Below are positions 16,212 through 27,300 of a stretch of 64,000 nt of DNA, one piece after another; position 1 is the first letter of the stretch, and each line of letters starts with the position of its first letter. The translations under genes were made by a program, and so were the position numbers. A model generated the notes under the pieces. That model did no database searches. It worked only from the letters and a program-made list of their open reading frames with translations, and was not told where the DNA came from. The stretch is from contig OY727102.1 in assembly GCA_963402885.1 (NCBI GenBank), positions 4,650,001 through 4,714,000 of the forward strand, given 5' to 3'. The stretch comes from Antedon bifida. Its lineage: Eukaryota; Echinodermata; Crinoidea; Comatulida; Antedonidae.

Positions 16212-19200
16212 CTAATGGCTAATTGTGTAATATTTCATATTAACATTTGAATTAACATTTTCTCCGTCACTTTCTTCAGTATATGTGTTCAGCTGGCATA
16301 AACCATTACCGAAGTAAATAGATACGCACTGGCGTTCCATCATACATTGCTGCGCACATCTGATGGCAGACTGACTATGAAGTGTTATGAAATGCATTAT
16401 TAGCCCGGCATCATGTTTGACGACCATTAATAAGTTTGATCTGGAGTTGAGTTCTGCAAGTTCAACTGTAGAAAACAAGAATTTATAGATAAACAAATAC
16501 ATAAACGTGTAGTTGCCAGTTTGGTTCTGAGAGTGTGACTATTAACATATCAATTGCAATAACCAAATTTAAAAACATTCCCCAGCGGAAACACCAATGG
16601 GTATGGTGAGTAACTTGAGGTTACTGTAATCATTGTTTTCGGCTAAGTATTGGAATTTGAGATGGTTACATAATCCATGTGTTTTTTTCCTTTTACCAAT
16701 CAAAACTTACCTGTCGTCTGGTGTATGGTTGATGTCTGTACTTCTGTATTAGGAATTGTTGTCGGCACATTAGAAGGAATTGTTGTCGGCACATTAGAAG
16801 GATTTTCCGGCTGGTTACACAAATTAGCAGTGCAACAGTATCGACAATGAGACTTTGGCAAGTGTAAACCACATTCATCGGCGTTTTTATCTTCCTCACT
16901 ATAACAGGAATTGTCTTGTTTGCAAGCCTTCTTTATCGAATGTATTCCGTTTTCATCAAGAATTTCATTTTGACAGATCTAAATTCATTTTTTTTTTAAA
17001 CGTATCAATTCAAATCAAATAAATATTTATTTCTTTCAATTATTACAATTTAACACGTTCATATTTTTTTGGCTGAAGTTATACAAAATTAACTTCAAAA
17101 CACATGAAAATTCCAATTGAAAGGTAACACTTTATACAAATTCGACGCATATGTATGGTTGACGGGTGGTGTGTTTTCTTCCTATATTAGTACCAACATG
17201 TATAAAAAACTGGTATAAATGGATCGACATTTGTGAACGATTGGCTGTACTAAATCCTACTGTATCCGTTTTAAAAGATAGAAGAGAAAGGGATATTCTG
17301 GAAGCAAAAAAACCCCACCCGCTCCCCGTCCTATAAGTTGTTTTTTCTTCATAAATCAATATATAACACTAATTAGTATTAGGCCTACTAGCAGTTACCC
17401 TTTTTCTGCCTTAATATGTTGTTCTACAGTATACTAATTCGCATGGGAGGAGTAAGTATAATAACAGCGCACTGTTCCCTGATAAAACAAAAATTGTATT
17501 TTACGGCCATTGATTTTGTTATGCCTTCACATTGAAATATCTGTCGGGCTATATTTAAATCAACACAAAAAAATGCACATTGTGGTGGTAGTCGATGATG
17601 ATGCGCGCGGGCACTAACGAAAGTATAAAAAAACCAAACTATATATTGTGGGTGTTTTTCGTGGTGTATTATTTTGTTGTTTCTTGCTTGGTTTTTAATT
17701 ATTTACCATATAGGTAAAATAAAAAGTGGATATAAATCGAATGCCCCGGAAACCTAAATCCTACAAATGACCTCATATTGTTCACACAGTTAATTTTCCG
17801 TAATTGTGGTAATATTTAGATTCGTTTTGTTTATTTTTATTCATTTACATTTTTTTATTTCAATGATTTTGATATTTTGCAATTTTTTTGTGGGAGCTTT
17901 GTTATCTAATTTTCTAGTTTATAGATTTTGTGAGTTTTTAAAAATGTATTAATATACTCCAGTTGTGTTACCTTTCTCAGTACCCGGCTGATAGACAAAC
18001 TACCGGACGTACCACTCATCATCATAATATTCCAAATACATATTTATTATTAATAGATGTTCGTTAATACATATTACTTTCTTTTTTTTAAATTTAATCT
18101 ACTTTAAATTATAATCAATAAAAATTGTTTACAGTATAGTGTAGTATATACATTGGTCTATATGAAATTACTATATAAAATATCTCATCAGGAGGGACAC
18201 CATGAATAGATAGTATACATATTTTATATATGATAAATATGAATGTATATGAAACTAGATCCATTGTAGTTGTCTGTTTTTACCTTTGTTGTAGTGTATT
18301 CAGATAATTCATGCAATGCTACAATAATTTTGACATTTGAAACACTTTTATGATGGCTGTCATATCAACTTTACGTTAGATTTAAAGACCATCCATGGAT
18401 TCATTCATGTTTTTATTTATGAATAGAATAAGTAGCGATTGTATATAATCGTTTTTTGTATAATTTCCACTGCCAAGAATGAGCTCTTTTACTATTTAAA
18501 AATGTTATCTATATTTCCCTATAATTTATTCCCGATAGACATTCAAAAAACATGTTTTTCATTGTCAAGGCATCACAATTATTGCATTTACTAGTACTCT
18601 TAATATTCCACATACATAATCGACTATTAGTAGGGATAGTTCGATTCAACAATTTATTATTAAATTGTGGTTATTTTTTTTGGGGGGGGGGGGGGAAGGG
18701 GGTGGGGGGTCACTACTTTTTCGTCTCCAAACCTCTGACCATTTTATTGTATTATTGAAACCACTCTCCCATGCGTATACATTTAGGAGGAATACAAATT
18801 GTCTTGACAAAGTGTAAATATGTACGTATCTTTTATAGTCGTTTCTAAAATTGCGTCTATACTTACGTCACATTTTGTAATCATATTTACCTGTTTATTT
18901 TTGTTCTTGATTACATTTTCCACATTTTTGGAATTGCCTCAACAATTATAATCCAATTTCTTTTTATCCCAATTTTACTCTTTATTTCACTGGGGTTTAT
19001 AATAAACGATTAGTAAAGGAAACATTTTGGAAACCCTTATAACAAATAAAGTTTTGTTATTTATTGTAATATTCTTATTTCCGCATAGACATCACTCTTC
19101 GTATTTCTGACGTAAAACGTAACGTGTATACTTACCTCATCAGTACTGCTGCACGATTGTACGTTGCCCGCCGAATTACATTGAGCGTTCGTGTATGTAC

Positions 19201-22200
19201 CGTCACATACGTAACAATCTACACCTATTGAAAATGAATGAATGAAATCACTGTTTCTAAAAACCTTTATTCGATTTGTAGTGTATTTTAAAAGTAAGTT
19301 TCAACGAAAATATCACAGTGTCACAAAGTTAAGATATATATACATATTACCAGGGAAGGCATAAAAACAGTATACTGGAAACTCCGGATAGGAGCTTTGA
19401 TGGGCGATGTAAAATGGGGTATAATGTAGGCACTCAAAGTAAATCAATCAATCTGCATAATGACAAAAATCATAATCTTATGTATTAATACGGCTTTACC
19501 ACGTTGAAACACCGGTTCTCGTCAGATCACCGAAGTCTGGATGGGAGACCATCTGGGAGTATCGGGTGCTGTAGGCCATGGAGCTGGGGTCCCGTTAGGC
19601 ATTTGAAATCAGCACTGCTGACTCTTATGGCAGCCCCTGCATCTATAGTATCTGCCTCAGACGTATTGGCTTATGCCTTTCCTCTGGTCAAGGTGGGCAC
19701 TCAGGGGCGGACCCGGGGGTGTTGCCCTAGTGGCTCGGGCAACACCCTTAATTTTATACTAAATGTTGTTTCTGCCACTAAATTAAAATTGAGTCCCATT
19801 TCATCGTATACAATATCCATCTGGACCCGGAACTTGATAGGCTTAGTCATTAAAGTAGTTACAGAGTTGCAGGGCATTTTATCATTGTTGTTGTTGTTTT
19901 TATGTTAGCTTAATCGTTAAAATTGGTAAAAGAAGTGATGCTGACACCAACGAATTTAACGACGTTCACAACCAAAATATTTCTTTGTAACAAAATTTAT
20001 TTTAAATGGAACGCTATAAAAATAATCCTCCGCTTCATCACTGCATGAATACCTAATAACCAGACAAGATCGTATCTTTGTTACGTTTTACCATCAATCC
20101 ATTTTCATATCACGCAATCCATTTTTCAACAATATATTAGTATAATAACATTTTGATTGAATAGTAAGGGATTAGTTACATTGTTGACTTTCAATAAACC
20201 ATTGGTAATTTACTGAAAATCCCGTATGTTTTATTACCGGCGGAATACTATAGGCTACAATCCTCTCATTGCTAGCGCACTATAGAGTGAGTGACATTTC
20301 CGGCGAACTAGAGGTGCAATTTATCATGAATTTTACGTGCGAGAGTACCATTTGCGGCCATCTAGGGGTGTCATTTAACAATTTGCTTGCTCAAAATACT
20401 CAGTGTCTACAGCCCTGGAGTCTTAGGGCAACCCTCTTAAAATAGTCCTGCGACCGCCCCGGCACTGGACGATCAGAGAAGCCCTTTATCAATGTTAGGA
20501 CCAATCAAGGTGCTTTAAACAGTCCTGGCTTTGTTTGTATCAAACCTGTTAGTGGCGGTAATTATCGCTGTTGGTTTCGATTGAATAAAATAAAATAAAA
20601 TGATTTCGTGTATAAACTATACTATTGTGAACGTTATTATTGCCTTTCTTTTGATTAAATCTGTACGTGTTGCAACTTGTAAATTGTTCAATAGACTTGT
20701 TAATCAGAATTCAATATTGCCATGGTGAGTATTACCAAGTGTGGATAGCAAATTTCCTCTTTTACAAAGTAATTACAAATAAGTACAAAATGTTATGCAA
20801 TATTTAGGTTTTTTTAGGTTATATTTATAATATCTGACAGCTAGCTATGAACTAAAAATAAACGTATATTAAATGTATAAAAATGGATAATAATCTGAGA
20901 CATGAGTCGATTTAGTGCACATTTACCGTTGATCTTAATATGAATTGTGTGTGAGATATACTTTGGTACATCTGAAAACCCGATTCTTAAGGGATTCTGG
21001 TGATGCACTTTCGGGCCAGAGGTCAATGACCTATTTGTTTTCACGCAATTTTACCAATATCTTTATTTTATGGCACAGTACATTTGATGAAAATATGCAT
21101 CAATTGTTTAGGGATTAGACTCAATTTAATCATACTACACATTGGTTATCATCAAAAAAAATTTGAGTCATTACTTTACAAAATATATGGAAAATAATCT
21201 CTTTTTTTTTGTACAATTTCATTTTTTTATTTTAATGAATAACAAATATTTTGTAACATATTCTTAAATTTATTTTCAAAAACTGCCTATTATATGGGAG
21301 TGGATATGAAAAAGAAAATTCAGATTTTCATTCATTTTTGGGTCAAAAATCGCAACTACTTGTAGAAAGCCAATGATAATGTTTATATTCATTGTAATGG
21401 AAGTTTTTGTAATAAACCTATAATAAGTTATCATAAATTTAGAAAATACTGATTTTCATTCATTTTTGGTTAAAAATTACAACAAATATGCTATCTTTCG
21501 AACAACTTTTCGTAGAACGCTAAGTCATACATTAAATGAAAGCCAATGATAATGTTTATATTCATTTTAATGGAGGTTTTTGTCATAAACCTATCATAAG
21601 TCATTATAACTTTAGAAAATACTTATTTTCATTAATTTTTTTGTTAAAATTTACAATAAATGCTATCTCCTTTAGACAAATTAATTAAACATTTACTGTA
21701 GTAGTTGAATAGTACTCTCCTGTTTATTTCGTATACAATCATTGTTTGAAAATTGTTTTCCATCTTCAGTTTCTTTTCTAGTTAGATGCACTTATTTAGT
21801 GAGTGACCTTGCACCGGTATCTAAATTCAGTGATGCAATATTTGTAATCATTATTACAGCTGACAACGGGCGTAACTTCGCTATTAAGAGTATTCAAAAA
21901 CTTCAAAACTAAATACAAAGTGATATTAAATGGAACAATTTTCCCAATTGATGTTTAAAGCTTTGTTTGTTTCAAGTAATGTAATTAGTAACTTATCCAG
22001 TACTTATTTAGTGAACTTGCAAGTTCACTACCATAGTTAGGGCAGTTTTTAAAAGTTGTTTGAAATAGAATATTTATTAGCCTATTTATTAAAATAAAAA
22101 AATGAAATTTTACCGAAAAAATGGAAAAAGTGAGATTATTTTGAATATAGTTTGTACTAAAATAATGACTTTTAATGATAATCAATGTGTCACAGTATGA

Positions 22201-22958
22201 TTCATCAGTTTTATATTTAGCATAATTCTAAAACAAAGGTGCATCACCAGAACCTTAAGAATTGAGTTTTCAGATGTACCAAAATGTCTTCAAAAAAATC
22301 ATATTAAGACCAATGGTAAAATATGTGCACTAAATCGACTCATCTCTCAGACTATAACGTTTACGTACGTTTTATATTTCATTAAGCATGTGTGAAAGCC
22401 AAACACTATTTAAATTACAATATAATATAGCAATTTTTCGGATTTTGAGACCCAGAAAGTGTCCTATAGCTTGGCCGTATAGTTTGTAGACAGATACGGG
22501 ATAGCAGATAAAAATTGAATTTAACATCAATAAACGCTGTACATCGTTTAAGTATTCTGTGTTCTGTTAATTATAGGCCTACAATCACTTGAGATATTCA
22601 GGTATAGAGCTCAATAACAGAACACAAAAAGTAGCCGAATTGAAATTCCAATGTTCCTCTTTTAACTAAAATGACTGTTTTTGGGGTCCTCCTAGGGGCT
22701 CCCTTATTATGATTACGGTTTTACTTTTCATATAGTAGGCCTAAGCCTCTGGATCTTCTTTCCACACACACTGTCATTTTGAATTGGTCTCGAGATTCGA
22801 AAAGGAATCTTCGAAAAACGTCCCGTTGTCCGATGTACCTCTTAACTATGATGGTATACTCTAGTTAATAAAAGACCAATAAAAACTGACTTTGACTTAC
22901 CTTGGACACTATTTACAAACATGTTTAACAGAAAAAATACTTTGATAAAATATAACAT
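16212..22958 (-). CDS. Secreted Ly6/uPAR-domain plus PAN/apple-like protein, 4 exons
   Basis: Coding exons 22958-22901, 19224-19136, 16978-16711 and 16465-16212 join in frame to 222 aa. Exon 1 is a signal peptide (MLYFIKVFFLLNMFVNSVQG) directly followed by VDCYVCDG. Exons 2-3 give a Cys-rich module with the CxxC start and the ..CRYCCTANLCN end typical of Ly6/uPAR three-finger domains (12 Cys). Exon 3 ends in a Thr/Pro-rich linker with an exact 24-bp tandem repeat (two SNVPTTIP units, 16751-16798). Exon 4 resembles a PAN/apple domain (SAIRCAQQCMMERQCVS, then GLCQLNTY). There is no C-terminal hydrophobic segment for a GPI anchor, so the product is probably fully secreted. The family was recognised by Cys pattern only; no named orthologue was recognised. 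The PAN call is less certain than the Ly6 call. Confidence 0.75.
16751..16798 (-). repeat. 24-bp in-frame tandem duplication in the Ly6-PAN linker
   Basis: Two identical 24-bp units, 16751-16774 and 16775-16798, each encode eight residues of the form SNVPTTIP. They lie in the exon 3 linker. Because the unit is a multiple of three, copy-number change would keep the frame. Confidence 0.9.
16979..19135 (-). other. Intron 2 of the Ly6-PAN gene
   Basis: AT-rich with no recognised gene or full transposon. It includes a T-run followed by a long G-run (18682-18709, interrupted only by two A and one T), a possible G-quadruplex-forming or slippage-prone tract. Confidence 0.5.
19490..19701 (+). mobile_element. 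5S-rRNA-headed SINE, 5' part (SINE3-like)
   Basis: Positions 19490-19576 match eukaryotic 5S rRNA: ccacgttgaaacaccggttc, gtcagatcaccgaag, then tctggatgggagacc and cgggtgctgtaggc. A central part of 5S is missing, which rules out a functional 5S gene. The sequence continues into a non-5S body to about 19701, where a DNA element is inserted. The 3' part resumes at 20461. It lies in intron 1 of the Ly6-PAN gene. Confidence 0.75.
19702..20460. mobile_element. DNA transposon inserted in the 5S-SINE
   Basis: The left end starts caggggcggaccc. The reverse complement of the right end begins ggggcggtcg and contains the same gttgccct motif further in. The direct repeat ggcact flanks it at 19696-19701 and 20461-20466. 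No transposase frame is seen, so it is a 759-bp non-autonomous element. The exact repeat length is ambiguous by one or two bases because the repeat overlaps G-rich ends. Confidence 0.65.
20461..20602 (+). mobile_element. 5S-rRNA-headed SINE, 3' part and tail
   Basis: After the inserted element the sequence continues without inverted repeats and ends in an (ataaa)-type simple tail, aataaaataaaataaaatg, near 20584-20602, as expected for a SINE 3' end. Joining it with 19490-19701 would give a SINE of about 350 bp. The join is inferred from the flanking ggcact duplication. Confidence 0.55.
20846..22385. mobile_element. About 1.5-kb non-autonomous element with long terminal inverted repeats
   Basis: The left arm (about 20895-21020) contains atgagtcgatttagtgcaca, ggtacatctgaaaac and ttctggtgatgcac. 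The reverse complement of the right arm (about 22235-22350) contains the same strings in the same order and spacing. Weaker similarity extends the arms outwards to about 20846 and 22385. Inside are two copies of a 170-bp-class direct repeat. No transposase frame is present. It sits in intron 1 of the Ly6-PAN gene. Confidence 0.75.
21365..21656. repeat. Internal direct repeats of the 1.5-kb inverted-repeat element
   Basis: Copies starting gaaagccaatgataatgttt at 21365 and 21538 run in parallel for about 115 bp each, both passing through aaacctat(a/c)ataagt and tttagaaaatact. The spacing is 173 bp. A further partial copy (gattttcattcatttttgg) precedes them near 21325. Confidence 0.8.
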
Positions 22959-24352
22959 TCTATATTGATGTTTATACAGCTTTCGATCGCATACGGTATC
23001 ACAAGGCCGGTATCACACATATAATCAAACACTCTACATAGTGTCTATTGATATATACGTGATAGTTAACATCAATTTAATTTAAAACGTAACATGCATA
23101 ATCAATAAGTAGTAGGTACTTTGTTCAAATTCTATGAAAGCTTAATTTATTTACCGATTCTTTTATATTACATTTTGACCTTGTAAGCTATATTATTTGG
23201 TTACTGCTTAATATGAAACGACATAAAATCACGTGGTCAAATAGTCATACCATGGTCATACTCATTGGAATTATGTAACGAATGTAACCACTCAAAATAA
23301 AAGTGCTTTTAAGGTAACCCATCGCTCATACGAAAACGCACATGCTCAAAAGGAAAGTTGCCGAATCAAATGGAAGATTCTACGCGACATTCTACGAAGA
23401 AAAAAACCATAAGAAAGTCATTATGCCGAGTATAGGAGGAAAGAATGATGCAGCTGCTAAAAAAGGACACGTTTACGCTATCAGAAAGTAATCGGTTCGA
23501 AATGAATAACAAAGGACACAACATTGATGTAATTATTATTTGCATTTCACAATGATGTAGGCACAACGCAAGTGAGTTGGCCAGTTGCAAGCGATAGTTT
23601 AATTATTTATTTTGTCCCTATTTTTTTTATTATTTCATTTCCAAAAACACAAATCGCCACCAGCTGTGGCAACAAGACAAAAACAAACACGATAGTTTAG
23701 ATACAGTAGTCCCCGTATAAGTGATTGTTCAAATCATGGACGCCCACTAGGACGATGCAACGCAAGGACGTATGGACGCGCCAGTCAAGTCATTTGACCA
23801 ATCACAAGCGATGTATGTCTAATGATGAGTGATGTATACACGGAGAAGAGGTATCACTTTGATTCATTTTTTGACAGATAGACTACATATCAATAACTTA
23901 ATTGTATATTTTCTTTTATTATAAATCTCTACAAAATAATAAAAGCTTAAACGCCCGGTTACACTAGGACGATAAAAATCGACGATAAATATATATTTTT
24001 ATACATAAAACAAAAGAAATTAGAAAAGTTTTCAATCATTATAGGTTAACAATTTATGCTGCATTACATGAAAATAATATGAATCAAATGACGTTATGAT
24101 TAGTAAGAGCAATATTATCGTGATGTTCCAACCTTTAAATTTTCTTTTTTTTAAAAATATTATAAAGGCAGCATAAATGGTGATCCTCTATACTAGGATG
24201 AAAACTTTTTTAATATCTTTTATGTAAGAAAAATGTATGTTTATCTATTTATCGTCGATCGTTATCATCCTAGTGTGTAGTAGGCTTTAAATTTATTTAT
24301 AAATATAGCCCAAACTAAAATAATGTATTAAAATGCTTGGCTAATTATTATT
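22959..24352. other. Spacer between the Ly6-PAN gene start and the TP53BP1 3' end, rich in MITE debris
   Basis: Near the left side is the presumed promoter of the Ly6-PAN gene. Fragments at about 23559-23596 and 23735-23815 (gatgcaacgcaaggacgt, gaccaatcacaagcg) match the short MITE family at 13.1 and 50.4 kb. A separate 344-bp MITE fills 23947-24290. No gene was recognised. Confidence 0.5.
23947..24290. mobile_element. 344-bp MITE with about 43-bp terminal inverted repeats
   Basis: The left end (ttaaacgcccggttacacta then ggacgataa and tcgacgataaata) matches the reverse complement of the right end (ttaaagcctactacacacta then ggatgataa and tcgacgataaata). There is no open frame and no certain target duplication. 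It lies just beyond the TP53BP1 stop codon (24353), in the likely 3' UTR. Confidence 0.75.
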
Positions 24353-27300
24353 TCAGCGTTTTCTTCTGTAGTTCCACTTGTAACTTTCATGTCCGTCATA
24401 CTCAGGTTTGTAACCATTGATTAGACACTGTATAACCCATTCAGTTGAAACTACTGGTATAGCCAGTTCATCAGCTTTATCACGGATACACTTTGGACAA
24501 GTTGGATCGGTCACGATAACATTGCACGTAAAAGCAACAGCTGGAAGCGACAAACGAACAAAATGATCATAATAATAAAACTCTATGCATCACTTTCATA
24601 ACATTTATGCTCTAAAGACTTTAAAATCATGCAGTTGATATAATTAAAAAATTTAGTTTATTTACACACAAAATTTATACACATTCTATTAATGCCATGT
24701 GTACACTTTAAAAAGATATGGAGTATAGTATAGCAATCTAACAACCTATATACACAATAATTTATTACAAGGTAACTCAGACATCGTTGACAGACTTAAT
24801 AATTTATAAATTCCAAGGCAAATACAAAATAACAAAAGTCTTTCACTATCTATACAACATTGTAGTTTTCATCAACATGGAGCTAGGGCTCTAGCTTTAA
24901 TTAACTTTTTAACAAACTGTTTTATTACAGTAGTACAAAGAAGAAATAAATCAAAATGATTAGATGAATACTTACTGGAATCGACCGAGCTACATGGAAG
25001 ATTTGAGACAACATCGCATCTAGCAGCATGAAGTATGGAAATCCATGTATTTTTTGTCTCCTCTTGTTCAGACACTACCATGATATGCATCCCACGTAAA
25101 ACTGATTGCTCCTTGGTGCTGAGAAAAGAGTAAATTATTTTTTTTTTATAAATAACAACTTTTAATCTTATTTGAGCGAATCTTCTTTCAAATTTAGGTA
25201 TGCTGTTTATGTACATATACACACACACTTTCTGGGGGAAATAGAGTAGACATATACTTGACCTAATGTATATTCATGTGTACTAATGTTGCTAATTTCA
25301 ATTTTATTATTATATTGTATGTTCTCTACTGAAAATGTCATTCTTTTATTTTGCAAGTATCTAAATTGGTCTTCAATTTCTATATATTATAAACTATTTA
25401 TCAGAAACCTACCATTCAATAAGTTTTCCATCTTCTTCCATGCTCTCACCAGCATAAAGAACATATGCTGCTATATCTTGAAGAGTGTTCTTAAGAAACA
25501 AGAAAATAACTTAAGTATTATATAAGTATAATTTACTTACTTACTACATTAATCATTTTCTGGTGAGGATATACTTTGTATGCAGATGAGGATATACTAC
25601 TTTGTATGCAAATGAGGATATACTACTTTGTATGCAAATGAGGATATACTACAGCATCTGTAAATAAAGATATACTACTGCATATGCAAATGAAGATATA
25701 CTGCATATGCAAATGAGGATATACTGCATATGCAAATGAGGATATACTGCATATGTAAATATGTTAATTTTTAACATATAAAATGAACAAAACATACCTT
25801 ATTACAGCTATGATGAAGCCACTGATGTGATATACATGGCAATCCAGCTGCCAATGCTTGGAAGTACTTCTTGGTGCGACAATGTGTATTAGCAATAAGA
25901 TACACCTTACCTGAACACTTCTAGAAGAACATAATACGATAATGATAAACCCCATCCTAACACCCAAAAGCAGGCTGAAATGTTTCAGCCGACTGTGAAA
26001 AATCGTCAAAATTTTAGGTGTGTGAAATGTGAGCCTCAAGACATATCCGTGAGACTTGACGTGCATGCAGACTTTGCAGTACAGGATTTTAAATTAAGAG
26101 AACATTAAAATAAGCCAATATTTGCTTTAAGACTCAATGCATTGTGGGCTTAATTCAATTAAAAAAATGCATACTACAATTTAATATACAAAAACAAATC
26201 AATTATTACTTGAGAACTGTCGTAGCTCTTTAGAACAGTGCCCCCACCAACCATTATCTGCTTGTACGCATAGTCACGATTAAATCTCATTTGCATGTCA
26301 TCTGTAATAAAAATATATATATATATAGTTTATATTTATCCCAACTGCAACACAATCACAATTCAAAATGGAGAGGGATCACGTTCACTAATCAGTCACA
26401 TCACGCACACCATCATGTAGAACATATCAATGTGAGAACGCCTTCTTATACAATTGTTGTATGTGAAAATGTTGGACAATTATTCATTTGTCATTTAACA
26501 ATTGATTTCATTTTATAATCTAAATATAACTGCAATCTAACCTGAGTTGGATCCAGTTGCTGATTCAGAAGAAGAGTTGGGTTTCTTTATCACATCTCCA
26601 TGAGTTATCAAGAAATGGATGCCCTTAAACAGGTCCTGATTGGTTGGTAATGGCCCCATGTACGATGAAGCGTGCACCGGCACAGAGCTGGTCGATTCTT
26701 CGTCATCAAGTTTTGTTTTTCTTTTTTTAACAGTGGGTGTGTAAGGCTTTTCAATAAGGGGTTCTTCACGATCTGCATGAACAATTATGATAAAACATTA
26801 TCTCCAATTTTTTCAGAAATCGAGTTCTTGTACTCAATATGTTGTCAGACGTATCATCATGGTACAATGGCCAATCAAAAAGGCTTTGTTTCTCATTTTG
26901 AATACACCTATTACCAAGCCTAATTTGAAATCCACATATCAAGGCAACAAACACTACACAATAAGGTTCCAAGTTGCACTAAATCTATCAACTAATTATT
27001 TCACATAAATCATTGCACTCAATGCAAAATAATAATTGTTGGCTCTTAATCTAATAAACTGTCTATTGCATAATTTTTTTGTGAATTCAAATTCCATTAA
27101 TACAAGGACCTTCTTTGTACATAAATTAATTACAATGCTAACCTTTAATAGGCGTTCTTTTCTGATGAGTTACATTAGAAGATTCTCTTATTTTCTTCTC
27201 CGAAGCTGCTTTTTTGACTGCTTGCACTTTATCTCCTTCTATTCCACCATTCACTGCTAATCGTCCACGTACTCTTTTTCCAGATACAATGTTGTCTAAA

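Noticed and set aside
19490-19576. Possible functional 5S rRNA gene
   Set aside because: The central part of 5S is missing and the sequence runs on into a SINE body rather than a T-run terminator.
19504-19908. 134-aa plus-strand open frame
   Set aside because: It starts inside the 5S-rRNA-derived SINE head and runs across the border of the inserted transposon. No protein family features.
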